A DNA stretch of 47,916 nt from Plebeiibacterium marinum (GTDB lineage: Bacteria; Bacteroidota; Bacteroidia; Bacteroidales; Marinilabiliaceae). This document shows, in pieces, positions 1 to 8,939 of this stretch (positions within the stretch are counted from its first letter, which is position 1; the number at the start of each line of letters is the position of its first letter). A program made the position numbers and the translations under genes. The notes below the pieces were generated by a model that had not been told where the DNA came from, made no database searches, and saw nothing but the letters and a program-made list of their open reading frames with translations. The stretch covers positions 1 to 47,916 of the forward strand of contig NZ_JAPDPI010000043.1 in NCBI RefSeq assembly GCF_026013615.1. Reading direction: 5' to 3'.

Positions 1-57
1 GGTGCGAATATCCTTGTGGATGGCTTTGTACTTTTTATAAAACTCCTTTTCCGTCAT
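1..57 (-). CDS. 5' end of an unidentified gene, cut by left edge
   Basis: The reverse strand opens with ATG at 57-55 and stays open to the window edge for 19 codons (MTEKEFYKKYKAIHKDIRT). The start overlaps the stop of the helicase gene in an ATGA arrangement, which is typical of translationally coupled genes. It is therefore probably the next gene of the virus-like operon. The peptide is lysine-rich and not recognisable. Nothing about function can be said; the missing part lies to the left. Confidence 0.6.
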   Translation of the reverse strand, partial: MTEKEFYKKYKAIHKDIRT

Positions 58-3000
58 AGTATGGTCTTGATTTTAGGATGAGTACCAAGCCCGGCGACTG
101 CCCGAAGCTGTTTTTGCTTAATCAGGATTGCCTTTGCACGGAGCTTCACAAGCTTCAATTGCTTGCCTGTGTCAATGCTTACCTTTTTACCTTTGGGTGC
201 AGATTGTTTTTGTTTGGCCAGTCGTTTGGGGAATTCTTTTTTATCCTGCTCAAATAGCTGCATCGCCTCATTGGTAAGGCTGTCAGTAGAGTTGCTTCGC
301 TTTGTTCCCTTATCTAAAAACTCATCGTAATAATGGCGTGGAATTTTAACCGATAAACTAAACCGTTCACCAAGCAGATTAAGAAGCTTAGGCATCTTGC
401 TTTCTTCTATCGAAGCCTTCATATTGCCTGAAACCATTTCAAAACCATCCCGATTATTAACCAGGAGCTTCACCACTTCTTTATCGGTGTAAATGGGGAT
501 ATGTGTTTTAGTTTTAGGCATGATGACCTTAAAAGTGCCATCATAATGCCTGGCTATTGTAATCCTGTTTTCGGTGGCAATGGTTGCACCATTGCGGAGG
601 CTCATAATGTGCTTTTGCAGTTTGGCTATTGGAGCTACAACATAGTTGTCGGGCGACCATGCCTCACTCATTAAAATACCTTTTTGAACACCTCTGCCTT
701 TGGTGGTAAAGCTTACCAACTTGCCTGAAAAGTCCGCAGAGCCTTGAAGTATGTTTCCTGTAACGATGTATCGTATTTGACGGTCTGCTGTGAAGTCTTT
801 TATGGCTTCATCCCAACGCTCAATCAAGCTTTCCTTTTGACCTGTGGAGAGCTGCATGCTACGGCTCATTACACGCTCAATTTCTTTGGCAGTATCGCCC
901 GAAGCAGGGAGAACTATGTATTTACGGCTGTCCGATATGGCAAAACAAAGCTTTACCGATGAAGGTGCATAAGGATTCTTGCGTTTTGGGTTGATGTCGA
1001 AACCAAGAAATACGGAGTATGAATTGGAACTGCTATCGGTTTCAAAACTGACTGCCGGATAGAAATAGCCATGACCGACTTTGAAAAACTTGAAAAAGTT
1101 GTTCAAGTAGCGTTTTCGGTTCTCGCTTTGTGTTTTGGTCTTGGTAATTTCGGCTTGTTTCCCCTCTTCAATTTCTTCGGTTCTTTCAGCGACATAATCT
1201 CTTTGGGCTGCTTTGTCATATACAGGAATTTTCTGATAGCCTTTCTCATCGGTAATGCCATTAAAAAGGTCTTTGTATTTATCCTCCAACGCCTTTAAAT
1301 CGTTAGATAACTTATTTTGGACGAATTTCTCGTGAGCCAAAACTATTTCTTCAGAAATGCTATCAGGGTGTTTGCTGCTTAGTTGTTTTTGAATCAGCTT
1401 TTCAAGTTCAGCCTTGCCATAGGGCTTTTTCAAAACGTTGCATTCGCACTTTTCCAAATAGGTATCGTTACCAAATACCGAACGTCCACCTTTCCCGGCA
1501 ATCACAACACGTTTTTCAAGTGATTCCGCTTTCAGGTTCAGGACTTCCACTTCAAGGTCGTACTCATCGGCTTGCTTGAGGTATTCGATGTAATCGTTAT
1601 ATCGCTCAATGACTTCCTGATAGAATTTCTCTTGTTCCTTAACCGATAGAACAGCCACACGCCCTGTTACTTTTGAAGCATCACCTTCGGATGGTGTCTC
1701 ATCACTCTCTTTGCCCTCAAATTTGAGTGGGTTATCCAGGGCTTTATTTAGCTCTTCATTCTCCAACATGTATTGACGAACTACCTTGTCTCCATACTTA
1801 TTCAGAAAGTCATCCGATTCCAATTGTGACGTGCTGCTTTTCTGGTTGGAAGTGGTATTAGCATCCAGTGATTTCAGCTTCTTTTTGAGCATCATCATAA
1901 AACGCTTTTGTGCCGGGATAGATGAAATAATGTAATCATAAATCGGTTTCATTATCTGCCCTGTGCGATTGATACGACCACGCTTTTGAATTTCAGTATT
2001 GATGTTTAGCTCCGGTTGGAGTATCACCATCACACGCTGCTTCACCTGATCAGCTGATACCTTATCGGTAACAATGGCATGTGCCGAAGCTCCTGTAGAA
2101 CCACTTTGGTTAATCAACAAGCAATCAATTTCATTGTCGTTGAACTGACGGAACAGGTCAGCTGTATTTTCCTTTTTCCGGCTCATCACCAAAGCCGTTG
2201 TGTTATTGGCTTTGGTAGATTTGTACTGTACACAAAGCTTACGTCCTGTCACTTCGCCAACTGAATAGCCGGCTTCTTTAATTTTCTGTATAATCAGGTC
2301 CAGGGGACTTATTGTAATTCCTGTTGAAGCTTTTTCAATGCGTTGAATAATAACACGATATGCAAACTGAGCTTCTTCCGGTAAGTCAGCAATATTGAAC
2401 TGTTTACCTTTGCCTTCTCCGTCAATATCCTTTTCAGTATAACGAAGAACTGAATCCAATCCTTTTTCCAACACAGTTGAAAAATCACCATTAATAATAT
2501 CATCCGGTTTTGCCATTCCCTCCAGGAAACTTCCCATTGTTGATGCAAAAGCGATAATCGGTTTCTTTCCTTCTTTTAAACGCTTAATGGCATGATTGGC
2601 TACATCATTGGCATTGATGGAAAACAACAATTGATTGATAACATTGAAAACCTTTGAGAAATACGGCACATTATCAACTCCTGCCTTGCTTGTTCCTTTC
2701 CTGGTTTCTACTTCCTTTCCCTCGGCTGCAGCAATCTTATCCAGCTGCTTAACCTGTTTGTTAATATACTTCTCCTGGAAACCTATAATATCACGAATGA
2801 TAGCCGTTACTTTATCAGCAATATCAGCCTGTTCTTTGGCTTTTTCTTTTAGCTCGATGTAGTTTACTTCCACACCCTCAAAAGAACGTTCTCGTCTTAT
2901 CATTTGCCCTTCTGAAACCAATTGCGCTGCTAATACTTCCTGTAAAGCCACACCACCTTTCATGATGGCTTCCACCAAATCCTCTTTAGGCATATTGGCA

Positions 3001-3980
3001 TCACTCATCGAAGTCTTTTGAGCGTAAATAGGCATGTTATCTGGTCGCTTGGCAAATGTGGCAGAAAGGAAACAAACACCTTTGGTTTGCCTCAAAACAT
3101 CTTGCATAAATTCACCTGTATTGGAGCTTCCCGAAGCATTGTGAGCTTCGTCCATAATTATAATGTTCCCTTTAGCTGCTGAGCTTAAAAACTCCTGCTT
3201 GGCTGGTTTCTTGGGTTGGTTGAATTGCGAATAGGTGGCACAAACAAAGTTATAGTTTTTAGGTACTTTCTTGCACTTGATAATCCTTTCTTGTGTTGGC
3301 TTTTCAGGTGCAGTATAAACTATCACACCGCTTTTATCTTTTACATTGGTTTTACTCTCTTTGGTGTTCACGATAAAAGGAACCAGGGCAGAACTTCCAA
3401 TGTCTGATAAATCCCGATACAGGTCAGTAAACAAATTGGGCTTTTCAGAAAGGAAGATTGGTTGCAAACCACTTTTAACACCGTAGCGTATCAAAGCTGC
3501 TGCGGTTCTACCTTTACCAATACCTGTTTGGTCACCAACAATGATTCCCTGGCCACGCTTTTCAATATTGTAGATGGCCAACGAAACAGCATCAATCTGT
3601 TCGCATGAAAGCGATTTTACAAGTTCATCATTTTCGTAATCGAGTTTCTCAGAGATGTAATCAAACAAAGGCATCCCAATGCTTTTCTTGATTTTGCGGA
3701 TAGCAATGTGCATTTCATGTCCCATTGAATCGGGCACTGTTGTATCCAGGATAAAACCTTTTTCGGCAGTCGGGATATAAGCCATACCCAGACCCTGAAC
3801 ACCCAACATTCCTTGTAGGTATTCATGTTCGTTTTGAGCCAGTTTTTGAGTTCGGATAAAGCTTTTATTATCCTTTGAAGAAAAGCCCAGTTCAATTAAC
3901 CTGGAAACAATATGCCCCTTTGGTTTTTGGCTGAACTTTATCTTTATGCTTTTTTTCTGGAATTTAATTTCGGATTTCAT
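54..3980 (-). CDS. Strawberry-notch-type DExH helicase/ATPase
   Basis: A 1308-aa superfamily 2 helicase-like ATPase of the Strawberry notch (SNO) family, which occurs on many phages and plasmids of bacteria. Visible motifs: Walker A GDQTGIGKGR at about 149-158, the DEAH box in IIIMDEAHNASG near 275, and a motif VI-like KRGRINRTGQ in the second RecA domain. The long C-terminal half after the helicase core is unassigned. The last 30 residues contain KQLKLVKLRAKAILIKQKQ, nearly identical to the tail of the methylase encoded upstream. Its start overlaps the methylase stop by 17 bp and its stop overlaps the next gene by 4 bp, so it is inside one operon. Its role in the element (DNA remodelling, takeover or anti-defence) is not known. 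Confidence 0.88.
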   Translation of the reverse strand: MKSEIKFQKKSIKIKFSQKPKGHIVSRLIELGFSSKDNKSFIRTQKLAQNEHEYLQGMLGVQGLGMAYIPTAEKGFILDTTVPDSMGHEMHIAIRKIKKSIGMPLFDYISEKLDYENDELVKSLSCEQIDAVSLAIYNIEKRGQGIIVGDQTGIGKGRTAAALIRYGVKSGLQPIFLSEKPNLFTDLYRDLSDIGSSALVPFIVNTKESKTNVKDKSGVIVYTAPEKPTQERIIKCKKVPKNYNFVCATYSQFNQPKKPAKQEFLSSAAKGNIIIMDEAHNASGSSNTGEFMQDVLRQTKGVCFLSATFAKRPDNMPIYAQKTSMSDANMPKEDLVEAIMKGGVALQEVLAAQLVSEGQMIRRERSFEGVEVNYIELKEKAKEQADIADKVTAIIRDIIGFQEKYINKQVKQLDKIAAAEGKEVETRKGTSKAGVDNVPYFSKVFNVINQLLFSINANDVANHAIKRLKEGKKPIIAFASTMGSFLEGMAKPDDIINGDFSTVLEKGLDSVLRYTEKDIDGEGKGKQFNIADLPEEAQFAYRVIIQRIEKASTGITISPLDLIIQKIKEAGYSVGEVTGRKLCVQYKSTKANNTTALVMSRKKENTADLFRQFNDNEIDCLLINQSGSTGASAHAIVTDKVSADQVKQRVMVILQPELNINTEIQKRGRINRTGQIMKPIYDYIISSIPAQKRFMMMLKKKLKSLDANTTSNQKSSTSQLESDDFLNKYGDKVVRQYMLENEELNKALDNPLKFEGKESDETPSEGDASKVTGRVAVLSVKEQEKFYQEVIERYNDYIEYLKQADEYDLEVEVLNLKAESLEKRVVIAGKGGRSVFGNDTYLEKCECNVLKKPYGKAELEKLIQKQLSSKHPDSISEEIVLAHEKFVQNKLSNDLKALEDKYKDLFNGITDEKGYQKIPVYDKAAQRDYVAERTEEIEEGKQAEITKTKTQSENRKRYLNNFFKFFKVGHGYFYPAVSFETDSSSNSYSVFLGFDINPKRKNPYAPSSVKLCFAISDSRKYIVLPASGDTAKEIERVMSRSMQLSTGQKESLIERWDEAIKDFTADRQIRYIVTGNILQGSADFSGKLVSFTTKGRGVQKGILMSEAWSPDNYVVAPIAKLQKHIMSLRNGATIATENRITIARHYDGTFKVIMPKTKTHIPIYTDKEVVKLLVNNRDGFEMVSGNMKASIEESKMPKLLNLLGERFSLSVKIPRHYYDEFLDKGTKRSNSTDSLTNEAMQLFEQDKKEFPKRLAKQKQSAPKGKKVSIDTGKQLKLVKLRAKAILIKQKQLRAVAGLGTHPKIKTIL

Positions 3981-5004
3981 ATTGCTTTTGTTTTAGAAGG
4001 ATGGCTTTAGCTCTCAACTTTACTAAGCTCAATTGTTTGTTATTAGTATTACTTTGGGGATTCTCTAACCACACCCTGTCCCAAAGCTCTTCGTGAGTAT
4101 TGACTACAGAGCTATGCAGTTTATTTTTAAGGGGTGCTGCACCTCCCGGTGTTTCTTTTGCTCCATCAATCAGAATCAATCGGGTATTGACCGATGTTCC
4201 TTGTCTGGAGTAAAGTTTTTTCCCGTTTATCAGGATAATGTCCTCTACATTGTAAAAGTGATAGAGGTGATTCAGGAAGATTCTATTAGCTCCGGCAGTC
4301 ACCCTGCCTTGTTCATCCCAGGTAGTATGGCCTCCTATGATAATGGCTGCTTTACCATCATCTTTCATGCAATGCAAAGCTTTCAATGCCATTGCATGTT
4401 CCAGGCGTTTAATCTTGAATTTACCGAACATCATAGGTTCAGAGAGTGAACCAAAAGGAGGATTGGTGATTACACCATCAAATTTTCTTTCATAGGGATA
4501 TGGAGGTTTTAAGGCATCCCAACTGCTGACCTTTGCAAAAGGTTGTTCTTTCAGGTTAGCCAAGCGTACATCATCCAGTTCGTTTACATGGGTGAATTGA
4601 TAAGGTAGAGCAATCGTTAAGAGTCCGTTCCCTGCCGATGGTTCTAAATACTTTGGAAAGTCACTATCAGTATTATTTTTGAGAATATAGCTCGATGCCA
4701 GGAACGAAATAGGTGCAGGCGTAGAATATTGCTGCATCAACACGCTCATGCTTGTTCGCATAGACAGGTTGACCTGTGATTGATACAGGGCTACAATATA
4801 AAGGTACTTTTCGTAAGTGATCAACGAATTATCGTGTGCTGTCTCTCGTGCATTAAGGATTATTGCCAGTTCGGTATATTCCTTAACCAGGTTCTTGTTG
4901 GTGATACCAAAACCTTTGGCAATGCTTTCAATAGTGGTTTTAGAGTGCTTACGACCATTCAGTAAATCCTCACGAATCCTTGATATGTAGCCCTGTTTAT
5001 TCAT
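3964..5004 (-). CDS. N6-adenine DNA methyltransferase
   Basis: A 346-aa class I SAM-dependent DNA methylase. Motif I is seen in YLEPSAGNGLLTIAL (SAM binding) and motif IV in VITNPPFGS (NPPF, the N6-adenine methylase signature). No restriction endonuclease is adjacent, so it looks like an orphan methylase of the kind phages and plasmids use to modify their own DNA. It lies between the fibre gene (6 bp gap) and the SNO helicase (17 bp overlap); methylase next to SNO helicase is a combination known from mobile elements. The C-terminus carries KQLSLVKLRAKAILLKQKQ, matching the helicase tail at 17 of 19 positions. That tail is outside the catalytic fold. Confidence 0.88.
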   Translation of the reverse strand: MNKQGYISRIREDLLNGRKHSKTTIESIAKGFGITNKNLVKEYTELAIILNARETAHDNSLITYEKYLYIVALYQSQVNLSMRTSMSVLMQQYSTPAPISFLASSYILKNNTDSDFPKYLEPSAGNGLLTIALPYQFTHVNELDDVRLANLKEQPFAKVSSWDALKPPYPYERKFDGVITNPPFGSLSEPMMFGKFKIKRLEHAMALKALHCMKDDGKAAIIIGGHTTWDEQGRVTAGANRIFLNHLYHFYNVEDIILINGKKLYSRQGTSVNTRLILIDGAKETPGGAAPLKNKLHSSVVNTHEELWDRVWLENPQSNTNNKQLSLVKLRAKAILLKQKQYEIRN

Positions 5005-5010
5005 TTAAAA

Positions 5011-7512
5011 CTATTCAAGTGTGATAGATTTCTCTGATTCGTCAGTAAACCTCAATTTCATGCTGTTTCCAACTACATCCACAGCAACGCTGTTAACCCC
5101 TGCATCGACAAAGTTTTTCATAAACTCTATCTGAAAATTCAATAGTTCTGTAAGTTGAGCTTGCCAGTTTTCCCCTTCAATAATCCCTGCCTCCACATAG
5201 GTATTGATAAAATGTGTTAGAAACTCGGGAATATTAACCAGATTGGTATCCCAGTCTGCACCTACGGTTGCATTTTCTTCAATGTCTGAAAGCTTGTCTT
5301 CATCAACTTGCGGATAACTGCGTTTTTGCGTATTTGCTTCAATAGCTGCGGCCTGTTCTGGGGAAATAGTAACAGGCTTATTCTGTATATTCGTCTCCCA
5401 ATCCGCACCAATAGTCGCATTCTCTTCAATTCCTGCTAACTTATCGGCATCTACTTGTGGATAGCTTACCTTTTGTGTATTGGCTTCAATAGCTGTTGCT
5501 TGTTCTGGGGAAATGGTGACAGGTTTGTTTTGTACATTCGTTTCCCAATCCGCTCCAAGTGTAGCATTTTCTTCTATGCCAGCTAACTTATCAGCATCTA
5601 CTTGTGGATAACTTACCTTTTGTGTATTAGCTTCAATAGCTGTTGCTTGTTCCTCGGTAATTGTAACAGGCTTATTCTGTACATTTGACTCCCAGTCTGC
5701 TCCGGCAGTTGCGTTTTCTTCAATCCCTGCAAGCTTATCTGCATCTACTTGTGGATAGCTATTCTTTTGGCTATTTGTTTCAATAGCTGCTGCTTGTTCA
5801 GGAGATATGGTTACAGGTTTGTTCTGCACATTTTGCTCCCAGTCTGCTCCAACAGTTGCATTCTCTTCAATTCCTGTCAACTTATCTGCATCCGCTTGTG
5901 GATAGCTTACTTTTTGCGTATTGGCTTCGATAGCTTCGGCTTGCTCAGGAGAAATGGTAACTGGTTTGTTCTGCACATTTGATTCCCAGTCTGCCCCAAC
6001 AGTCGCATTTTCCTCGATACCCGATAACTTATCTTCATCGGTTTGTGGGTAACTGCGTTTTTGAGTATTCGCTTCAATAGCTGCTGCCTGTTCCTGAGAA
6101 ATGGTTACAGGTTTGTTCTGTACATTTTGTTCCCAATCTGCTCCAATAGTAGCGTTTTCTTCAATTCCAGACAGCTTATCTTCATCTGCCTGTGGGTAGC
6201 TGCGTTTATTGTTATTGGATTCAATGTCTGCTGCTTGTTGTGGGGAGATGGTTACAGGTTTATTCTGCACATTTTGCTCCCAATCAGCACCAACAGTCGC
6301 ATTTTCCTCGATACCGGAAAGCTTGTCTTCATCATTTTGAGGATAAGTACGTTTTTGAGTATTCGCCTCAATTGCTTCTGCCTGTTCCTGGCTAATTGTT
6401 ACAGGTTTGTTTTGCACATTGCTTTCCCAGTCTGCTCCGGAAGTTGCGTTTTCTTCAATACCTGCCAACTTCTCGGCATCTTCCTGTGGATAGCTACTCT
6501 TTTTATTGTTGTTTTCAATGGCTGTAGCTTGTTCCGGAGAAATGGTATTGGGTTTGTTTTCCAGTTCCTCAAAATTGGAAGTCAGGTTCATATCGTTTTC
6601 CAACTGTGATAACTTTGTCGGAATGGCAATATTGATATTTCCATCAGGGTCGGTCACAAAACCGCCATGTACCTCGATACCTCCATTGGGCATATACACA
6701 GGACTCTTCTCTGAAATCAATAAGTCTTCGACGTTCCCTGCGATAATCAAACCACCTGAAATCTGTTGTACAATGGTCTTTGGTCTAAAGTCCGGAGCTG
6801 ATTTTGAACGGGCGATATTAATGAAAGAACCAACCGAAGCTTTATCCAGGATAGTGTCCTGAACATCCCTGTTCATCTTGAAATAAGTATCGGAAAATAC
6901 AATCTTATTATAACCTCGGTCAAATACACATGATTGATTGACCTTAGCCTCAAAACAGCAATCGTCTATGTTCGTAGTACTGTTCAGAAATGCCAATGCA
7001 CCGCTTCCTTCATCGCTGTACTCAAAACGGATATCCCTGAAATTAATGGCACTATTGTAAATCTCAATAGCCTTGTCGCTCTGGAAAATTACAGGTTTTA
7101 CGTAAGTACCAACCATACCATCCACCTTGTTACTCAATGAGCAGATGTTGATTTGATAGGAAAAATCACGAAGTACCAGGAATGTTCCCAGGTCGTTAAT
7201 AAAAGTACCGTCCTCGAACATGATACTGATACTTGCACTTTCGTTGGTATGGTATTTCAATGCTTTAGGCAATGAATCGAATAAAAGCTGGAGCTTTGAA
7301 AATGGAGTTCCCGAAGGAATGATGATTGCCTTTTGGTCAAGGTCATACTCAAAACCTGAAATTTGTTGGTCTTTACTCATGTCAAATACGCCTTGGAATA
7401 CCTTGTATTGTTCGTGTTCCATTCCTAAGTAAGCGTACTGGCCATCGGAAGCCCATTCGCCTTTTTTAAGTAGCGGAGGGGTTGTTCCCCTAAACATCTT
7501 GATTGTTCCCAT
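5011..7512 (-). CDS. Repeat-containing fibre/spike protein, probable receptor binding
   Basis: An 833-aa protein with three parts. Residues 1-319 form a beta-rich N-terminal region. Residues about 320-760 are nine tandem 49-residue repeats, each containing KP(V/N)TI, EQA.AIE, YPQ..(A/E)DKL and GIEENAT.GADW. The last ~70 residues are a non-repeated tip. 'KL.GIEENAT.GADW' repeats are common in phage fibre shafts and head fibres. No signal peptide is seen, which suits a virion protein rather than an adhesin exported by the host. Its position next to the lysozyme-like gene supports a virion-surface role. The receptor is unknown. The start ATG at 7512 has no clear Shine-Dalgarno sequence, as for most genes of this operon. 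Confidence 0.72.
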   Translation of the reverse strand: MGTIKMFRGTTPPLLKKGEWASDGQYAYLGMEHEQYKVFQGVFDMSKDQQISGFEYDLDQKAIIIPSGTPFSKLQLLFDSLPKALKYHTNESASISIMFEDGTFINDLGTFLVLRDFSYQINICSLSNKVDGMVGTYVKPVIFQSDKAIEIYNSAINFRDIRFEYSDEGSGALAFLNSTTNIDDCCFEAKVNQSCVFDRGYNKIVFSDTYFKMNRDVQDTILDKASVGSFINIARSKSAPDFRPKTIVQQISGGLIIAGNVEDLLISEKSPVYMPNGGIEVHGGFVTDPDGNINIAIPTKLSQLENDMNLTSNFEELENKPNTISPEQATAIENNNKKSSYPQEDAEKLAGIEENATSGADWESNVQNKPVTISQEQAEAIEANTQKRTYPQNDEDKLSGIEENATVGADWEQNVQNKPVTISPQQAADIESNNNKRSYPQADEDKLSGIEENATIGADWEQNVQNKPVTISQEQAAAIEANTQKRSYPQTDEDKLSGIEENATVGADWESNVQNKPVTISPEQAEAIEANTQKVSYPQADADKLTGIEENATVGADWEQNVQNKPVTISPEQAAAIETNSQKNSYPQVDADKLAGIEENATAGADWESNVQNKPVTITEEQATAIEANTQKVSYPQVDADKLAGIEENATLGADWETNVQNKPVTISPEQATAIEANTQKVSYPQVDADKLAGIEENATIGADWETNIQNKPVTISPEQAAAIEANTQKRSYPQVDEDKLSDIEENATVGADWDTNLVNIPEFLTHFINTYVEAGIIEGENWQAQLTELLNFQIEFMKNFVDAGVNSVAVDVVGNSMKLRFTDESEKSITLE
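5232..6555 (-). repeat. Nine tandem 147-bp coding repeats in fibre gene
   Basis: Nine in-frame copies of a 147-bp (49-codon) unit, visible on the plus strand as recurring 'cccagtctgc' and 'aataacaggttt'-like blocks. Copies differ mainly at third codon positions and at a few variable residues (for example the residue after NAT and the pair before SYPQ). The array can change copy number by recombination or slippage and so change shaft length. Confidence 0.9.
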
Positions 7513-7612
7513 ATATATTATTTTTTTAGTATCAAGTATTAAGATTTGAGTATCAAGATGATTTACACAATGGTAATAGTCTTGTGTCTTGATACTTTTG
7601 TCTTGTGTCTTT

Positions 7613-8251
7613 TTATATCATTGAATAAGCTTTGTCGAATAGTTCTGTGCTGACATAATTGCCTCCATTTTCAACCCTGGCTATTGAAAGCACCAAAAGG
7701 CGAAGCGTATTTTTGGTAGGTAATAGCTTGGCTGTTTTATTGACCTTTAAGTCCTGACAAACCGTATTGATGTATGCTGCGGTGTTATTCTCAAACTTGG
7801 GTGCGTATTCCTTAATAAGAGCCGGAACCGTATTCTTGCCTTTTTCGATGTCGTGCTTGAGGTCTTTTATCATGGCACGTACACCATATTCTGGCGAAAT
7901 GAACATTTCAAAACGCCTGTCTTTGTTTTGCTCTTTGGGTAGTTTGCCGTTCCATTTGATTTTGGTATAAATCAGGTTTCCCGGATTGTTGTTCCTGATT
8001 CCCCTGGGGGCATTCGATAAGTAGTTGTTGCCACCATTCCAGTTCTTAAAATTGGATGGTAACTGATTGCTGTTTGTTGTAAAAATGTTAGAACCACCAG
8101 GAGGCAATAGCCCTTGCCGTTTCGCTGTTTTTCCAGCTTTTAATGCAGACTGCTTCCTATTTCGTCTGCGAATAAGTAAAACGGTGGTAACTATTGCTCC
8201 CGTGGTTAACACCCCTCCCGAAATAAATAATATCTTCTTTTTCTTGTTCAT
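7613..8251 (-). CDS. Membrane-anchored lysozyme-like (GIRNNNPGN) virion protein
   Basis: A 212-aa protein. Residues about 7-25 are one hydrophobic segment (ILFISGGVLTTGAIVTTVLL) followed by RRRNRK, giving an N-terminal anchor. Residues about 83-190 hold the motif RGIRNNNPGNL and a helical domain with YGVRAM and Y....PKFENNT. This pattern is often annotated as 'structural protein P5' or a phage muramidase-like domain. Likely role: local peptidoglycan cutting during entry or release. The gene is followed by a 100-bp gap containing 'gtatcaag' repeats before the fibre gene. The fold and catalytic glutamate have not been verified. Confidence 0.7.
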   Translation of the reverse strand: MNKKKKILFISGGVLTTGAIVTTVLLIRRRNRKQSALKAGKTAKRQGLLPPGGSNIFTTNSNQLPSNFKNWNGGNNYLSNAPRGIRNNNPGNLIYTKIKWNGKLPKEQNKDRRFEMFISPEYGVRAMIKDLKHDIEKGKNTVPALIKEYAPKFENNTAAYINTVCQDLKVNKTAKLLPTKNTLRLLVLSIARVENGGNYVSTELFDKAYSMI

Positions 8252-8266
8252 AGCTGTAATCGTGTT

Positions 8267-8731
8267 TTAAAGAGGGATTCCCCAAGAGTCGAACTTGGGT
8301 TTGATTTTGGCAATTTCTTTACTGTCCAGTTCGGCTCTTAACCACCCGATAAGATTGTAGTTCTGACCTAAGAATGCAGCTCTTGCGCCCCATAGGTATT
8401 GTTTCATGCCGAAGGCTTTAATTACAAGCAACATGTCATCCTTGGATTGAATCTTAGCGATGGTGCTATAAATGGTAGCTTCATCAGTACCGATGTCAAG
8501 CATTGCACCATATAAAGTGTTTGCAAACAAGGCAGCATCAGATGGAGAGATGGTCAGGTTCTCTTTCTTCAGAACCATTTCACTTAATGAGGGAGCTACC
8601 TGTGAGGTTGTTCCGTCAGCATTACGCTTGAACATCTTTTTGATGGCATAAACACCGATACCGATAGCCAATATAGGTACTCCAATGCGTATTCCTGTGC
8701 CAATTAATGCTGCTTTGTTTGCCTGGTCCAT
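8267..8731 (-). CDS. Annexin-like small membrane protein
   Basis: A 154-aa protein with a hydrophobic N-terminal segment at about 8-30 (GTGIRIGVPILAIGIGVYAI) followed by KKMFKR. The C-terminal ~90 residues resemble an annexin-type repeat: ALFANTLYGAMLDIGTDEAT (the GTDE signature), then IYSTIAKI and a final helix pair. Annexin repeats bind membranes with calcium in eukaryotes; bacterial versions are poorly characterised. It is encoded 15 bp upstream of the lysozyme-like gene. With its neighbours it forms a set of single-span proteins with basic flanks, consistent with virion membrane proteins. Function is inferred only from context. Confidence 0.5.
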   Translation of the reverse strand: MDQANKAALIGTGIRIGVPILAIGIGVYAIKKMFKRNADGTTSQVAPSLSEMVLKKENLTISPSDAALFANTLYGAMLDIGTDEATIYSTIAKIQSKDDMLLVIKAFGMKQYLWGARAAFLGQNYNLIGWLRAELDSKEIAKIKPKFDSWGIPL

Positions 8732-8743
8732 TTGTAAACTGTT

Positions 8744-8920
8744 TTAGATGTATCTCAATGCGGTCTTTACAATCTTTGGGTTCTTTACCACCTTGGTCAG
8801 TAGCTTGATGATGTCCTCCTGGTCAACCTTGTTAACCGCATTTTGTATCAGGTTTCCCATCTGCTGAACCGTCTCCGGAGCTTCAGCTTCAATCGTGATT
8901 CCTACTTTGAATTTTCGCAT
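8744..8920 (-). CDS. Small conserved-looking protein of the structural operon
   Basis: A 58-aa product beginning MRKFKVGITIEAEAPETVQQ. A longer reading from GTG at 8950 would overlap the preceding gene by 11 bp; the ATG at 8920 is chosen because the peptide then starts directly with a beta-strand-like segment. The rest is predicted helical and lysine-rich at the end. No family is recognised. The tight spacing (13 bp to the annexin-like gene) supports a real gene. Confidence 0.55.
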   Translation of the reverse strand: MRKFKVGITIEAEAPETVQQMGNLIQNAVNKVDQEDIIKLLTKVVKNPKIVKTALRYI

Positions 8921-8939
8921 AATCGTTTGTTTTAAATGT

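Noticed and set aside
6043-6609. 188-aa open frame on the plus strand
   Set aside because: It is antisense to the 147-bp fibre repeats; the repeat structure keeps it open, and its product is a periodic hydrophobic sequence without family features.
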